Positions 9,379-20,668 of a stretch of DNA of 64,000 nt are shown here, one piece after another (within the stretch, counting starts at the first letter, position 1; each line of letters starts with the position of its first letter). Source of the stretch: Lachnospiraceae bacterium NK4A179 (GTDB taxonomy: Bacteria; Bacillota; Clostridia; Lachnospirales; Lachnospiraceae); contig ATWC01000003.1 of NCBI GenBank assembly GCA_000421045.1, positions 94,108 to 158,107 of the forward strand, read 5' to 3'. Both the position numbers and the translations under genes were made by a program. The notes beneath the pieces were generated by a model, which worked only from the letters and a program-made list of their open reading frames with translations, ran no database searches and was not told where the DNA came from.

Positions 9379-10550
9379 TCTATATCCGCGATCTTCCATT
9401 CATTGTCTATACGTACAAAGTAATATGTATTGTCAGTATCATCCTTTATTTCCTGACCATACATGTTCATTGTCTTTGTGAAAGATATCCTGCATGAAAA
9501 ACAGTCTTTGGAATAAACCGTATATTCGGAAACACTGTCTGATATAAAGGCTGTGCCCGTATGAGCGACAATGATCTCCATGTCCTGTCTTCTATAGGTT
9601 TCCGCAAGTTTCAGATATTCGGAATCTTCGGGGAAAAGCGGTCTTATGGGATCTATGCTCGCTACTGCGCCGGGAAGGTCTCTTGTAAAGAAAAGGGAAT
9701 AAGTATGTGCCATATCAAGAACCTTTTCCTTCAGGTCTTCCGGCATAGCCGGTGTTTCATAGCCTGTTTCAAATGAGAGATTTCCATTCCCGTCATCTGA
9801 AGCTTCACAGTTTATTATTTCACCCGAAGCGTTGCATATACTTACGGAAGGTGTATCCATAAAGCCCGGAACCTCCATGGTAACTATCTCGGGGATTTCG
9901 GTATATTTCCTGCAGTAATCAAGTTCGGGCATGGATACGCTTGCAGTAATGTGATCTTTGGAGATTTCTTTTCCGTTTATGTAAGCAGTCATACCCTGGG
10001 GCATGGAAACCGTGACAGAATGTCTGTCATCATTTCTCTCAACATAAAGGTTTACCGGCTTCCATTCGGTTATCTTAAGGAATATAAGTCTTGAATAACT
10101 GTCACCCGGAATTAGTTTTGCATCGGCAAAGTGTTTACCGTTAACAGAGAAGGCATATGTAAACGAGCCGTCACTGTAATCCTCGCCTGTCATTGTGTAC
10201 TTTATATCTGCATTTTCTGCAGTGAGAGCAGAGTTAAGGTTTGAAATGTATTCAGAGTCTGTCTCGTATTCATTGCAGGAAATGCTTTTTTCAACAGGAA
10301 TGGAAAAGCCTTTGATCACTTCTTCCATGTAGTCGGTGTCTGCTGCTGCAATTTCTGTCTTCAGGCCCGAAGCGTGAAGTGATGCCGTTATCTGTTCCAT
10401 TATCCGCTCAGGCTGTGAAGCCTCATACTGTATCAGACTTTTCCTCGCATGCAGCACCAGAAGGAATACCAGAACGATAAGCAGCACGGTATAGCTCAGA
10501 TAAACGGTCTTTATCGGAGAATTCTTTTTTTCGATATCCTGTCTACTCAC
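9375..10550 (-). CDS. Membrane-anchored extracellular protein of unknown function
   Basis: I do not recognise this protein of 391 residues. It has a basic cytoplasmic N-terminus, one membrane helix at about 14-35 (VYLSYTVLLIVLVFLLVLHA) and a large extracytoplasmic region. That region looks beta-rich in its middle, with a MTAYINGKEISKDHI segment that suggests an immunoglobulin-like or PEGA-like fold. The C-terminal 110 residues, ending TYYFVRIDNEWKIADIE, resemble an NTF2/SnoaL-like module by pattern. It overlaps the NAGPA gene by 8 bp and the CotH gene by 4 bp, so translation is probably coupled and all three products may work together at the cell surface. Confidence 0.8.
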   Translation of the reverse strand: MSRQDIEKKNSPIKTVYLSYTVLLIVLVFLLVLHARKSLIQYEASQPERIMEQITASLHASGLKTEIAAADTDYMEEVIKGFSIPVEKSISCNEYETDSEYISNLNSALTAENADIKYTMTGEDYSDGSFTYAFSVNGKHFADAKLIPGDSYSRLIFLKITEWKPVNLYVERNDDRHSVTVSMPQGMTAYINGKEISKDHITASVSMPELDYCRKYTEIPEIVTMEVPGFMDTPSVSICNASGEIINCEASDDGNGNLSFETGYETPAMPEDLKEKVLDMAHTYSLFFTRDLPGAVASIDPIRPLFPEDSEYLKLAETYRRQDMEIIVAHTGTAFISDSVSEYTVYSKDCFSCRISFTKTMNMYGQEIKDDTDNTYYFVRIDNEWKIADIE

Positions 10551-11673
10551 CGGAATCCTCCTTCTTTACAGCTACAAAGGCTGTGGGTACGCGCCTTGAG
10601 GTGTCTGCATATCTCATATGGGTTGATGTGATGGAATAGTCTCCGTCAAAATAAAGAGATGATGAACTGCCTCCGTCCAGGTTGGCAGCAGTTACTGCAC
10701 CGTATTTCATCATTACATTGATAAGGTCTTCACCTGTGGCGCCCAGATGTCCGCCTGTGCCTCTTCCGTCTGTGCAGAGGAAAAGAACCGTGCCGTCGGC
10801 ACACTGACCGATGGCGGTCCTGGGATTTGCCCCGGCACCTCTTCCTCCGAGGGTAACAGGTTCTCCGTCTATTATGAGTTTTGTGAAATGATTGATGTTT
10901 CCGCCTGATATGTCCTTAAAGGATGCTGCATCCCTTATGCCGTGTTCCTTTACATAGGCTTCAAAGCCACCGGCACCCATTCCGCCCAGTTCCTTTACGA
11001 TCAGCTTGTTATCTTTGTCAAAACCGACCATTACATCGCCATAGGAAGGCCCGTTAAAGAGTATCTTGCCGTCTTCCACTACAACACCCACGGGAAGTCC
11101 CCCCCAGTTGGTGCCTGAAGTAACATATTCACCGGCATTTATGCCTGCGAAAGCTCCGGACTGAATGCAGTGTTCGCCGACAGTGAGGCCGTTTTTATCC
11201 CGTTCGGGGCCCGACCAGGGATATGAACTTGAGAGCTTTACACATGAAGGGTCTTTGATTATAAGAAGGTTTGCTGCAAAAGTATGAGCCTTTATGGGCA
11301 GCAGAACAAAGCCGTCCCCGTCAGGGTCTTCAGCAAGTGCCTTGTCTATCTCTTCAGATACAGCAGGTATGTTTGGAGATATGCTGTCCGCAGAAGCGTC
11401 AGTTTCAAGATTCAGATTGACTACAGGTATGTTTTCTGAGCCGTCGTCATTGCGGTCAGTGATTTCCAGAACTTCTTCATCTGTCAGATACCAGGATATG
11501 ACAAACTTAAGCCCTCCCGTTTCAAGCATCGTAGCCACAAAGGTTTTTCTGGCTGACGGAGAAGGGCCGTTCACGAATAACCACATTATCAGATATAGAG
11601 CCAGGATGATGGCTGCAAGTGTTGTTAAAAGGAATGCGGCAAACCATCCTGCGCCCCGAAGGAATCGTTTCAT
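10543..11673 (-). CDS. Phosphodiester glycosidase (NAGPA/DUF2233 domain), membrane anchored
   Basis: An extracytoplasmic enzyme of the NAGPA family, which cleaves sugar-phosphodiester bonds; bacterial members are linked to exopolysaccharide or wall-polymer turnover. One membrane helix lies at about 7-32. The catalytic domain covers roughly 150-370, with [40 protein letters not shown] and the hallmark [14 protein letters not shown]. The start is placed at the ATG at 11673, after a GAGG ribosome site. The longer reading begins with a GTG at 11715, which lies inside the promoter spacer and cannot be transcribed from that promoter. It is first in the operon with the unknown protein and CotH. Confidence 0.87.
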   Translation of the reverse strand: MKRFLRGAGWFAAFLLTTLAAIILALYLIMWLFVNGPSPSARKTFVATMLETGGLKFVISWYLTDEEVLEITDRNDDGSENIPVVNLNLETDASADSISPNIPAVSEEIDKALAEDPDGDGFVLLPIKAHTFAANLLIIKDPSCVKLSSSYPWSGPERDKNGLTVGEHCIQSGAFAGINAGEYVTSGTNWGGLPVGVVVEDGKILFNGPSYGDVMVGFDKDNKLIVKELGGMGAGGFEAYVKEHGIRDAASFKDISGGNINHFTKLIIDGEPVTLGGRGAGANPRTAIGQCADGTVLFLCTDGRGTGGHLGATGEDLINVMMKYGAVTAANLDGGSSSSLYFDGDYSITSTHMRYADTSRRVPTAFVAVKKEDSGE

Positions 11674-11705
11674 TAATTTATGTAACCTCGCCGCAAAACG
11701 GGGAT

Positions 11706-11734
11706 ATATTAGCACAATTGGAAATCATGTGCAA
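11706..11734 (-). promoter_or_regulatory. Promoter of the NAGPA-CotH operon
   Basis: On the minus strand, TTGCAC (complement of 11729-11734) and TAATAT (complement of 11706-11711) are separated by exactly 17 bp. Transcription would start near 11699, giving a leader of about 25 nt before the ATG at 11673. It overlaps the divergent pgi promoter. Confidence 0.7.
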
Positions 11735-11747
11735 ACAATGGTATAAT
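11718..11747 (+). promoter_or_regulatory. Promoter of pgi
   Basis: TTGGAA (11718-11723) and TATAAT (11742-11747) are 18 bp apart, and TGG precedes the -10. The leader to the ATG at 11841 would be about 87 nt. The two promoters interleave, so polymerases cannot occupy both at once. Confidence 0.6.
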
Positions 11748-11840
11748 CTATCCGTTTATGGGATAGTTTTTGGTGGAAATGGCCCGTATCATCTGCAGGC
11801 AAAACCACCACAAATAGTATATTTCAAAGGAGAAAATGAA

Positions 11841-13187
11841 ATGAGCAAGGTTACATTCGATTATTCAAAAGCAGCTCCGTTTATCAAGGATCATGAAATG
11901 GAGAACATGAAGAAGATTGCCGAAGATGCCAAGGAGCTTCTTGTATCAAAGAAGGGCGCAGGCAATGATTTCTTAGGCTGGATCGATCTCCCTGTTAATT
12001 ATGATAAGGATGAATTTGCACGCATAAAGAAAGCGGCTGCAAAGATCCAGAGCGATTCGGATGTGCTTGTTGTTATCGGTATCGGTGGCTCATACCTCGG
12101 TGCAAGAGCTGCCATCGAATATTTAAGACACAGCTTCTACAATGTATTAGACAAGGAGCAGAGAAAGACTCCTGAGATCTATTTCGTAGGAAATTCGATC
12201 AGTTCAACATATCTTTCACATCTCCTTGATGTGATCGGAGACAGAGATTTCTCAATCAACATGATCTCAAAGTCAGGAACAACAACGGAGCCGGCCATTG
12301 CATTCCGTATCCTCAGAAAAAAGCTTGAGGAAAAGTATGGAAAGGCTGAAGCAGCAAAGAGGATCTATGCTACAACTGACAAGGCAAAGGGATCATTAAA
12401 GAATCTTGCAAATGAGGAAGGTTTTGAGAGCTTTGTAGTTCCTGATGATATCGGCGGAAGATTTTCAGTACTTACAGCAGTAGGTCTTCTTCCCATTGCT
12501 GTATCAGGAGCAGATATCGATAAGCTTATGGAAGGTGCTGCAGCAGGCAGAAAGGCAGCGCTTGAGAGCAGCTTCGAGGATAATGATGCAGTTAAGTATG
12601 CTGCTATCAGAAACATCCTTTTAAGAAAGGGCAAGTCAGTAGAGATCCTTGCAAACTATGAGCCTTCGGTACATTTTGTATCAGAGTGGTGGAAGCAGCT
12701 CTACGGTGAGTCAGAGGGTAAGGACCAGAGAGGTATTTTCCCTGCAAGCGTTGATCTTACAACAGATCTTCACTCAATGGGTCAGTACATTCAGGACGGC
12801 GCCCGCATCATGTTTGAGACAGTTATCAATATTGAGACTCCGAGGGTTGAGCTTACTATCGAAGAGGAGCCCGTTGATCTTGACGGACTTAACTACCTCA
12901 CAGGTAAGACCGTTGATTTCGTAAACAAGAGTGCTATGAACGGAACCATCCTTGCTCATACAGACGGACAGGTTCCCAACCTTATGATAAAGGTTCCCGA
13001 GGTTAATGAATTCTATCTCGGCGAGCTCTTCTACTTCTTCGAGTTCGCATGCGGAGTAAGCGGATACATCCTTGGTGTTAATCCTTTCAATCAGCCCGGT
13101 GTTGAATCTTACAAGAAGAACATGTTCGCTCTTCTCGGCCGTCCCGGTTATGAAGCTCAGAGAGATGAGCTTATGAAGAGGCTCTGA
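11841..13187 (+). CDS. pgi: Glucose-6-phosphate isomerase
   Basis: Interconverts glucose 6-phosphate and fructose 6-phosphate in glycolysis and gluconeogenesis, in the cytoplasm. The length of 448 residues matches the short Firmicute form. Signature segments are [19 protein letters not shown], the sugar-phosphate loop [16 protein letters not shown] and [14 protein letters not shown]. The start at 11841 has AAGGAGA 7 bp upstream; the open frame runs further upstream but includes the divergent promoter region. The dehydrogenase gene follows after 2 bp, which begins a long plus-strand run. pgi supplies fructose 6-phosphate for the amino-sugar precursors needed by the wall and glycan genes nearby. 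Confidence 0.98.
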   Translation: MSKVTFDYSKAAPFIKDHEMENMKKIAEDAKELLVSKKGAGNDFLGWIDLPVNYDKDEFARIKKAAAKIQSDSDVLVVIGIGGSYLGARAAIEYLRHSFYNVLDKEQRKTPEIYFVGNSISSTYLSHLLDVIGDRDFSINMISKSGTTTEPAIAFRILRKKLEEKYGKAEAAKRIYATTDKAKGSLKNLANEEGFESFVVPDDIGGRFSVLTAVGLLPIAVSGADIDKLMEGAAAGRKAALESSFEDNDAVKYAAIRNILLRKGKSVEILANYEPSVHFVSEWWKQLYGESEGKDQRGIFPASVDLTTDLHSMGQYIQDGARIMFETVINIETPRVELTIEEEPVDLDGLNYLTGKTVDFVNKSAMNGTILAHTDGQVPNLMIKVPEVNEFYLGELFYFFEFACGVSGYILGVNPFNQPGVESYKKNMFALLGRPGYEAQRDELMKRL

Positions 13188-13189
13188 TA

Positions 13190-14146
13190 ATGAAGATTGT
13201 CATACTTGAGCGAAACAGTGTAGGTGCCGATGTTTCGATGGCACCGATAAAAGCTTTCGGTGATGTGACAGAGTATACGGATACAACCCCGGAGACTGTG
13301 GCCGAACGTATTGCAGATGCAGATATAGTCATCGCAAATAAACTGCCCCTTAATGAGTCTACTCTGAAGGATGCGGCTAATGTAAAGATCATCTGCGAGT
13401 TTGCAACAGGTTATGACAATATAGATACCGAATACTGCAAAAACAGAGGGATAGCCGTATGCAATGTAAGCGGCTATTCAACTGAAGCAGTTGTGCAGCA
13501 TACATTTGCTCTTTGTTTTTATCTTCTTGAGCATCTGCCCTATTATGATGAATATGTAAAAAGCGGAGCGTATTCTGCGCAGCCGCTTTTTACCAATTAT
13601 TCAAAGCATTTCACCGAGCTTTCCGGAAAGACCTGGGGTATCGTGGGAATGGGTACTATAGGCAGACGTGTGGCAGAGGTAGCAAGGGCATTCGGCTGCA
13701 GGGTAATGTATTATTCAACGGGCGGAAACCATGTGGTCGACGGATATGAAAAGGTGGATTTTGAAACTCTCCTTGCACAGTCCGATTTCGTATCGCTTCA
13801 CTGCCCGCTCAATGAGAAAACAAAGTATCTGATGGACAGCAGGGCTCTTTCAATAATGAAGCCCTCTGCAATACTCATAAATGTTGCGAGAGGAAAAGTT
13901 GTCAATAATGCGGATCTTGCGGCAGCACTTGAAAATAAGGAAATAGCAGCTGCAGGACTTGATGTGATGGAGGAGGAACCGATATCATCCGATAATCCTC
14001 TGATGAAGATCAAAGACAGTAATGTACTTATGATCACCCCGCATATGGCATGGGCGAGCACGGAAGCCAGGATAAGATGTGTGGCTGAATGTGCTGAGAA
14101 CATTAAAGCTTTTTTGAATAAAGAATCGAGGAACAGGATAGTATAG
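13190..14146 (+). CDS. D-isomer-specific 2-hydroxyacid dehydrogenase
   Basis: An NAD-dependent 2-hydroxyacid dehydrogenase of 318 residues. The dinucleotide fold carries GIVGMGTIGRRVAEVARAFG at about 149-168. Catalytic residues fit the family: Arg in INVARGKVV, Glu in DVMEEEP and His in MITPHMAW. Hydroxypyruvate/glyoxylate reductase, D-lactate dehydrogenase or phosphoglycerate dehydrogenase activity are all possible; no ACT domain is present, which argues against a full-length SerA. It is coupled to pgi (2-bp gap) and followed 3 bp later by cardiolipin synthase. Confidence 0.9.
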   Translation: MKIVILERNSVGADVSMAPIKAFGDVTEYTDTTPETVAERIADADIVIANKLPLNESTLKDAANVKIICEFATGYDNIDTEYCKNRGIAVCNVSGYSTEAVVQHTFALCFYLLEHLPYYDEYVKSGAYSAQPLFTNYSKHFTELSGKTWGIVGMGTIGRRVAEVARAFGCRVMYYSTGGNHVVDGYEKVDFETLLAQSDFVSLHCPLNEKTKYLMDSRALSIMKPSAILINVARGKVVNNADLAAALENKEIAAAGLDVMEEEPISSDNPLMKIKDSNVLMITPHMAWASTEARIRCVAECAENIKAFLNKESRNRIV

Positions 14147-14149
14147 TAT

Positions 14150-15745
14150 ATGCCTGAGGCAGAGAAAGAGGTAAAAACAGGTAGTTTAAAGGATAGGGTG
14201 CAGCATTTTGACAGAAGACGTGCGAAGTATCACGGGATCATTCGGGCTGCATCCGTTATTTTTGTTCTGATACTACAGATAGCCTTTATAGCCGGTCTTT
14301 CATACTGGATGCAGACTGACGGTCTGAAAATATATTTTGTTGTCGAGCTTCTTTCCGTTGCGATAGTATTCGGCCTTGTAAACAGTGAAGCATATAATCA
14401 GATGTTCTGGGTCGTGATACTTTTAGTGCTTCCGGGCTTTGGCTTTATACTGTACTTCTTCTGGGGAAGTATACGAAAAGATTTTGTTGTGAACTCAGGC
14501 CTAAGGAAACGTGAGGCAGCGGCACTGGAGAGACTTCCGGATAATAAATGGCAGCTGGAAGAACTTGCGCAGGTTCATCCCAACAAGATCCAGATCGCAA
14601 GGTTCCTTGATAAAGAAGGCTTTCCGATATACCAGCATACCAAGGCGAAATATTATCCTATCGGAAATGCCGAAATGGCAGAGGATTTCCTGAAAGATCT
14701 GAAAAGCGCCAAACAGAGTATTTTTCTGGAGTTTTTCATAGTATATGACGGTAAATGGTGGCGCGATATTGAGGAAGTGCTCATTGAAAAAGCTGAAGAA
14801 GGTGTAGATGTCAGGGTCCTGATAGATGATTTCGGAAGTATTTTCATGGACACGGTGGCAATGAAGAAAGCCATGAAGGCAAAGGGGATAAAGTTTGAAT
14901 TATTCAATCCCATCAACCGACGTATCACCTCGATCAACTTTAACTACAGGAATCATCAGAAGATAATGGTAGTTGACGGCACCATAGGTTATACCGGTGG
15001 ATGCAATCTGGCTGATGAATATGTGAATTATATAAAACGATTCGGCGGATCGGAATGGAAAGATTCAATGGTCCGTCTTGAAGGAGAGGCTGTCTGGTCA
15101 CTTACCAATATCTTTATAATGATGTGGGAAGACAGTACCGGCAAAATCGTTGAGGATATTGACCGCTTCAGGCCTTTATGGGAAGTAGATGACCAGGGTT
15201 TTATACAGCCGTTTTCGGGTGGTCCGCACAAGGCGCCGTACAATCCCGTTGAAGGTGCTTATATGCGTATGATCTCCAAGGCCAGAGATTATATATATAT
15301 AACGACTCCTTATCTTGTACTTGATACAAGGATGTCGGATAATCTTATAGATGCTGCAAAGAGTGGAGTTGATGTCAGGATAATCACTCCGCATATCTAT
15401 GATAAATGGTATGTTTACATGGTAAACATATCCAACTACGGAAAGCTTCTTAAGGGCGGAGTAAGGATATACGAATACCAGCCCGGATTCATCCATGAAA
15501 AGGATGTGGTATCGGATGATGAATGCGCGATATGCGGTACCATAAATCTTGATTTCCGCAGTATGCACACACATCATGAGAACGGAGTCTTCTTCTGCCG
15601 TTCCAATGTGGTGCAAAGCGTAAAGGATAATATATGCGCTTCGCTTGAAAAGAGTGAAGAGATTACATATGAACAGTGGCATAACAGGCCTGTTTCACAG
15701 AAGATCATGCAGTGGATATTCAAACTTACAAGTCCGCTGCTTTAG
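14150..15745 (+). CDS. cls: Cardiolipin synthase
   Basis: Condenses phosphatidylglycerol to cardiolipin at the cytoplasmic membrane. The protein has 531 residues. Two N-terminal membrane helices lie at about 25-50 and 60-105. Two phospholipase-D catalytic motifs follow: [16 protein letters not shown] in the first half and [20 protein letters not shown] in the second. The length and order match the ClsA family. The start at 14150 is 3 bp after the previous stop and has only a weak ribosome site, which suggests coupled translation. Its C-terminal coding end lies 20 bp before the DUF1846 start. Confidence 0.94.
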   Translation: MPEAEKEVKTGSLKDRVQHFDRRRAKYHGIIRAASVIFVLILQIAFIAGLSYWMQTDGLKIYFVVELLSVAIVFGLVNSEAYNQMFWVVILLVLPGFGFILYFFWGSIRKDFVVNSGLRKREAAALERLPDNKWQLEELAQVHPNKIQIARFLDKEGFPIYQHTKAKYYPIGNAEMAEDFLKDLKSAKQSIFLEFFIVYDGKWWRDIEEVLIEKAEEGVDVRVLIDDFGSIFMDTVAMKKAMKAKGIKFELFNPINRRITSINFNYRNHQKIMVVDGTIGYTGGCNLADEYVNYIKRFGGSEWKDSMVRLEGEAVWSLTNIFIMMWEDSTGKIVEDIDRFRPLWEVDDQGFIQPFSGGPHKAPYNPVEGAYMRMISKARDYIYITTPYLVLDTRMSDNLIDAAKSGVDVRIITPHIYDKWYVYMVNISNYGKLLKGGVRIYEYQPGFIHEKDVVSDDECAICGTINLDFRSMHTHHENGVFFCRSNVVQSVKDNICASLEKSEEITYEQWHNRPVSQKIMQWIFKLTSPLL

Positions 15746-15765
15746 AACCAACTATGGAGGCGATT

Positions 15766-17250
15766 ATGAGCAGGATGGGTTTTGACAACGAAAAGTATCT
15801 TAAACTTCAGTCAGAAAAGATACAGGAGAGGATAAAGTTCTTCGGCGGAAAGCTCTATCTGGAGTTTGGCGGAAAGCTTTTTGATGATTATCATGCATCC
15901 CGTGTACTTCCCGGTTTTCATCCGGATTCAAAGATAAGGATGTTAAGCAAGATGAAGGATGATGCGGAGATAGTCATCGTCATCAATTCCGGAGACATAG
16001 AAAAGAACAAGGTCAGAGGCGATCTGGGAATAACCTATGATATGGACGTGCTCCGTCTTATCGACGCCTTCCGTGAATACGGTCTGTATGTAGGAAGTGT
16101 TGTACTCACACAGTTTTCTGCACAGCCTGCTGCGGTTGCTTATCAGAAAAAACTTGAGGCTCTTGGCATAAAGGTATACCGTCATTATGTGATCCCGGGA
16201 TATCCTGCAAATATACCTTTTATCGTAAGTGATGAAGGTTTTGGAAAGAATGATTATATAGAAACATCCAGATCACTTATCGTTGTAACGGCACCCGGAC
16301 CAGGCTCGGGAAAGATGGCAACCTGTCTTTCACAGCTTTATCATGAGTATAAGAGAGGCGTAAAGGCCGGTTATGCTAAATATGAGACATTCCCTATCTG
16401 GAATATTCCGCTTAAGCATCCTGTGAATCTTGCATATGAAGCAGCAACTGCTGATCTTAATGATGTGAATATGATCGATCCGTTCCATCTTGAAGCGTAC
16501 GGAGAGACAACCATAAATTACAACAGAGATGTTGAGGTGTTCCCTGTTCTGAATGCAATGTTTGATCAGATCATGGGCGAGTCTCCTTACAAGTCTCCCA
16601 CTGATATGGGTGTAAATATGGCAGGCAAGGCCATCATCGATGATGAAGCGGTAATGGCAGCAGCAAAGGCCGAGATCATAAGACGCTATTACAATACTCT
16701 GTGCTTAAAGAGACAGGGTATGGCAGATGAAAATCAGGTTACAAAGATAGAGCTTCTTATGAAGCAGGCAGGTATCTCGATAGAAGACAGACCTGTTGTG
16801 GGAGCTGCACTGTTAAAGGCTGAGATGACCGGCGGTCCCGCAGCAGCCATGGAGCTTCCTGACGGAACTATCGTAACAGGAAAGACTTCTGATCTTCTCG
16901 GAGCTTCTTCAGCACTCCTGCTTAATGCACTCAAGAGTCTTGCGGGTATTGATGATGAAGTGAAGCTTATATCTCCGGAAGTCATAGAACCGATACAGAC
17001 ATTAAAGGTTGATTATCTTGGCGGACACAATCCCCGCCTTCATACAGATGAGATACTTATAGCTCTTTCCGTATGCGCCGCTACCGATGAAAAGGCAAGA
17101 CATGCAATGGAACAGCTTAAGAATCTCAAAGGTACGGATGTGCATACGAGCGTAATGCTTTCATCTGTTGATACAAATACTTTCAGAAAGCTCGGAGTGA
17201 ACCTTACCTGCGAGCCTCATTACCAGACAAAGAAACTTTACCACGGCTGA
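15766..17250 (+). CDS. DUF1846 domain-containing protein
   Basis: A conserved cytoplasmic protein of 494 residues of the DUF1846 family, common in Firmicutes and of unknown function. Family segments are [19 protein letters not shown] at the N-terminus, [20 protein letters not shown], and [19 protein letters not shown] at about 180-200. That last segment resembles a phosphate-binding loop, so nucleotide binding is possible. The start at 15766 has GGAGG 5 bp upstream. The longer frame, which overlaps cardiolipin synthase, is unlikely. A glycosyltransferase gene follows after 9 bp. Confidence 0.9.
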   Translation: MSRMGFDNEKYLKLQSEKIQERIKFFGGKLYLEFGGKLFDDYHASRVLPGFHPDSKIRMLSKMKDDAEIVIVINSGDIEKNKVRGDLGITYDMDVLRLIDAFREYGLYVGSVVLTQFSAQPAAVAYQKKLEALGIKVYRHYVIPGYPANIPFIVSDEGFGKNDYIETSRSLIVVTAPGPGSGKMATCLSQLYHEYKRGVKAGYAKYETFPIWNIPLKHPVNLAYEAATADLNDVNMIDPFHLEAYGETTINYNRDVEVFPVLNAMFDQIMGESPYKSPTDMGVNMAGKAIIDDEAVMAAAKAEIIRRYYNTLCLKRQGMADENQVTKIELLMKQAGISIEDRPVVGAALLKAEMTGGPAAAMELPDGTIVTGKTSDLLGASSALLLNALKSLAGIDDEVKLISPEVIEPIQTLKVDYLGGHNPRLHTDEILIALSVCAATDEKARHAMEQLKNLKGTDVHTSVMLSSVDTNTFRKLGVNLTCEPHYQTKKLYHG

Positions 17251-17259
17251 AAGGGTTAA

Positions 17260-18393
17260 ATGAAAAAGCGTATAGTCATTGATTGCTTCAAACTGGTCAA
17301 AGGTCAGGGAAAAAGCATAGGAATATATAATTGTGTTAAAGGTATTCTGAAATACCTTGCTGCAAGGCCTCATGATGATCTCGAATATATCATTCTGGGA
17401 AATACTTATAATGCAGTTGATTTTGATATTCCGGGCATGCGCTTTATACCTGTGACAAAGTATGATCCCACTTCAAAAGCTCATGCTCTTATCTGGGAAC
17501 TGTCACTTGTAAATCCTGCAGTTAAAAAACTGAATGCAGATGCAGTGTTGTTTCCGAGAGGGTTTGCGGCTGCATCTCATCCGGTGAAGGATATAGTGCT
17601 GATACACGATCTGATCCCGCTCTATTATAGGGATCACTATCCTAAAGCCCTCGGCAGGGTGCAGAATGAGTATATATGCAGAAGGCTGGAACAGTCTGCA
17701 CGTACGGCATCACATATCATCACTGTTTCTGATTTTTCAAAGAATGATATAGTAAACCGCTTCGGAACGGATCCGGATAAGATAAGTGTTATATACCACG
17801 GGATGGAAGAAAGTCCTGCTTTCAGGTGCAATGAAGATAGCGATTATATAATTGCCGAAACATCTATGCTTCCGCATAAGAATGCACGCGGTATACTGGA
17901 AGCCTACAGCAGATACCATGCTCTTTGTGATGCTGATTCCGGGACTCCGCTTCCTCTTAAGATAGTAGGCATAGATGATGCATTTTTAAATGATAATCTG
18001 AAGGATGATAAGGCCAGGGCCGATATCGAATGCTACAGATATATAGAATCTGATGATGAACTTAACGGTATGGTAGCCGGAGCAAAGCTGTTTCTGTTTC
18101 TATCGGAAACGGAGGGCTTCGGATTTCCGCCGCTTGAAGCTATGCAGGCAGGAGTGCCTGTCGTATGCTCGAATGCTGCTTCGCTTCCCGAAGTTACGGG
18201 AAATGCAGCAGTTACGGTTGAACCTTTCGATACGGAAGGAGCGGCAGCTGCGATGTGCAGTATACTTGAAGATAAGGAAAAAAGCAAAGAACTTATAAGA
18301 CTCGGAAAGCAAAATGTAAAGTGCTTCAGCTGGGAAAAAACCGCAGAGCAGTATGAAGATGTTTTAAGAACTGTGGTTTTTAACGGCGTATAA
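17260..18393 (+). CDS. GT4-family glycosyltransferase
   Basis: A GT-B-fold retaining glycosyltransferase of 377 residues that uses a nucleotide sugar. The C-terminal donor-binding half has a GT4 signature at about 284-295 (ETEGFGFPPLEAMQAGVPVV) with the E-x7-E spacing, followed by ASLPEVTG. The N-terminal half contains DIVLIHDLIPLYYRDHYP, seen in mannosyl- or rhamnosyl-transferases of this family. There are no membrane helices. The acceptor is unknown. It lies between DUF1846 (9-bp gap) and ftsH (13-bp gap) and may contribute to a cell-envelope glycan. Confidence 0.9.
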   Translation: MKKRIVIDCFKLVKGQGKSIGIYNCVKGILKYLAARPHDDLEYIILGNTYNAVDFDIPGMRFIPVTKYDPTSKAHALIWELSLVNPAVKKLNADAVLFPRGFAAASHPVKDIVLIHDLIPLYYRDHYPKALGRVQNEYICRRLEQSARTASHIITVSDFSKNDIVNRFGTDPDKISVIYHGMEESPAFRCNEDSDYIIAETSMLPHKNARGILEAYSRYHALCDADSGTPLPLKIVGIDDAFLNDNLKDDKARADIECYRYIESDDELNGMVAGAKLFLFLSETEGFGFPPLEAMQAGVPVVCSNAASLPEVTGNAAVTVEPFDTEGAAAAMCSILEDKEKSKELIRLGKQNVKCFSWEKTAEQYEDVLRTVVFNGV

Positions 18394-18406
18394 CGGAGGA
18401 AAGACT

Positions 18407-20668
18407 ATGATGAAGCCTGACTTGAAAAAGCCGCTGAGAATGCATGACGGTAACGGCGGCAAAGGAAATCAGAACGGAAGTAACGACAATAACAATAATG
18501 GAAGCAGTAATGATAACGGAGGACATTCACCCAGCATTATGGTGTTTGTCATCGTTACCTTCCTTGCATTGCTCCTCATAAGTTATTTTGTGGGACGCAC
18601 TTCAGCACAGAGTGAAGAGATCACATATGATAAATTCATTCAGATGGTCAAAGATGGCGAGGTAGAAAAGGTTTCTATCGAAGGTGACCGCGTGATAATA
18701 ACGGCCAAGGGTGATAAGAAGGATTCCGGAAATCATAACGGGAAGACCTATTTCACAGGACTTGCAGAAGATTCAACTACGGTAACGGATCGTATGCTCA
18801 GTGCCGGAGTGGAAGTAAAGAGCAAAGTCGAGAACGGATCGAGCCTTCTTATAAACATACTGCTTACATATGTACTGCCGCTTGTCATCATCTGGATCGC
18901 GATGGGCTTCATCTTTAACAGGCTCGGCAAATCCGGAGGCTTCGGTTTTAGTGTAGGCAAGTCAAATGCAAAGTTGTATGAAGGAAAAGAAACAGGTATT
19001 ACCTTCAAGGATGTTGCAGGTGAAGATGAGGCAAAGGAATCACTGGTTGAGATAGTTGATTTCCTTCATAATCCCACAAAATATGCCAAGATCGGTGCAA
19101 AGATACCCAAGGGCGGACTTCTTGTAGGACCTCCCGGAACCGGTAAGACACTTCTTGCAAAGGCTGTTGCCGGTGAGGCGGGTGTACCATTCTTCTTCCT
19201 TTCCGGTTCGGATTTCGTTGAGATTTATGTAGGTGTCGGTGCATCGCGAGTAAGAGATCTTTTCCATGAAGCAGAGAAAAATGCTCCCTGCATAATTTTC
19301 ATCGATGAGATAGATGCCATAGGACGCAGCCGTGATGCAAAGTTCGGCAGTGATACAGAGCGGGAGCAGACACTTAATCAGCTGCTTTCAGAGATGGATG
19401 GTTTCGATCCAAATAAGGGTATCATAATTCTTGCAGCGACCAACAGACCTGAAGTCCTTGATAAAGCTCTTTTAAGACCCGGACGTTTTGACAGACGTAT
19501 CATTGTTGAGGAGCCCGATCTTAAAGGACGTGTTGAGATACTTAAAGTTCATTCAAAAGATGTGCTTCTGGATCAGACTGTCGATCTGGATGCCATCGCT
19601 CTTGCAACTGTAGGCGCTGTAGGTGCCGATCTTGCAAACATGATAAATGAAGCTGCGATCCTTGCGGTAAAGCGCGGCAGAGAATATGTAAGCCAGAAGG
19701 ATATGCTTGATGCGGTCGAGCTGGTTAGTATGGGTAAGGAAAAGAAGGACCGCATACTTTCAAAGAAAGAGAGACAGGTTGTTTCCTATCATGAGACAGG
19801 ACATGCTCTTATCCATGCGCTTCAGAAGCATACCGAACCTGTCCAGAAGATCACCATCATTCCACGTACCCAGGGAACACTTGGATATGTTCTTTCATAT
19901 CCTGAAGAAGAGAAGTTCATGCAGACCGAGAAGGAACTCAGGGCTGAACTTGTCAGCTTACTTGGAGGCCGCGCTGCGGAAGATATAGTATTTGATACCA
20001 TCACGACCGGTGCAGCCAATGATATTGAAAAGGCAACAAGGATTGCCAGAGCTATGGTCACACGTTTCGGTATGAGCAAACGCTTCGGTATGATGCAGAT
20101 AGAGAGCTTGGACAATCAATACCTTAACCAGTCTACAACTCTTAACTGTTCTGATGAGACAGCAGCTGCTGTTGATGAAGAAGTGATGAAGATCCTCAAG
20201 GAAAGCTATAAGGAAGCAAAGAGGATGCTCAAGGAAAACAGGGATGTGCTTGATAAGATAGCTGCATATCTGATCGAGAAGGAAAACATCACCGGCCATG
20301 AGTTCATGGAAATCTACTGTAGGGAAAAGGGACTGCCTATGCCCGAAAAAAACAGGGGTGAAGAAAGTCTTGCCAAGATGAGGAGTGAGAGGGAAGAACA
20401 GAAGAAGAGAGAGGAACAGCTTTCTCCTGCCACGCAGCCCACATCTTTAAGGACAGATATTTATCCTCCTTTGAAGGAGGGACCTCTGCCGCAGACACCG
20501 CCTGTTCCTCCTGCAGTGGCTCCCGCTCCACCTGCTTCGGAGAAAGCTTCTTCAGATGATGAAGCACAGAACGAAGAAAAGGAGATGAGCGAGGAGGAAA
20601 GTTTTGCAGCAGAATTAAAGAAACGCTCATATCATGAAAAATCAGAAGACGACGGAAATAACAACTGA
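18407..20668 (+). CDS. ftsH: ATP-dependent zinc metalloprotease FtsH
   Basis: A membrane-bound AAA+ protease that degrades misfolded membrane proteins and regulators. The protein has 753 residues. It has a Gly/Asn-rich N-terminal tail (about 12-40), membrane helices at about 44-64 and 146-168 around an extracellular domain, Walker A GPPGTGKT (241-248), Walker B IIFIDEID, the second region of homology, and the zinc motif HETGH (462-466). The N-terminal Asn-rich stretch and the Pro/Glu-rich C-terminal extension after about 650 are longer than in model FtsH proteins. The start at 18407 has GGAGG upstream. Its end overlaps uvrC by 35 bp. Confidence 0.97.
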   Translation: MMKPDLKKPLRMHDGNGGKGNQNGSNDNNNNGSSNDNGGHSPSIMVFVIVTFLALLLISYFVGRTSAQSEEITYDKFIQMVKDGEVEKVSIEGDRVIITAKGDKKDSGNHNGKTYFTGLAEDSTTVTDRMLSAGVEVKSKVENGSSLLINILLTYVLPLVIIWIAMGFIFNRLGKSGGFGFSVGKSNAKLYEGKETGITFKDVAGEDEAKESLVEIVDFLHNPTKYAKIGAKIPKGGLLVGPPGTGKTLLAKAVAGEAGVPFFFLSGSDFVEIYVGVGASRVRDLFHEAEKNAPCIIFIDEIDAIGRSRDAKFGSDTEREQTLNQLLSEMDGFDPNKGIIILAATNRPEVLDKALLRPGRFDRRIIVEEPDLKGRVEILKVHSKDVLLDQTVDLDAIALATVGAVGADLANMINEAAILAVKRGREYVSQKDMLDAVELVSMGKEKKDRILSKKERQVVSYHETGHALIHALQKHTEPVQKITIIPRTQGTLGYVLSYPEEEKFMQTEKELRAELVSLLGGRAAEDIVFDTITTGAANDIEKATRIARAMVTRFGMSKRFGMMQIESLDNQYLNQSTTLNCSDETAAAVDEEVMKILKESYKEAKRMLKENRDVLDKIAAYLIEKENITGHEFMEIYCREKGLPMPEKNRGEESLAKMRSEREEQKKREEQLSPATQPTSLRTDIYPPLKEGPLPQTPPVPPAVAPAPPASEKASSDDEAQNEEKEMSEEESFAAELKKRSYHEKSEDDGNNN

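Noticed and set aside
11674..11715. GTG at 11715 as the start of the NAGPA gene
   Set aside because: The codon sits within the promoter spacer upstream of the likely transcription start; the ATG at 11673 fits better.
11619..11840. A 74-residue upstream extension of pgi
   Set aside because: It crosses the divergent promoters and the start of the NAGPA gene; a strong ribosome site precedes the ATG at 11841.
15176..15682. A 168-codon minus-strand frame opposite cardiolipin synthase
   Set aside because: It is antisense to a conserved catalytic domain and has no start signal.
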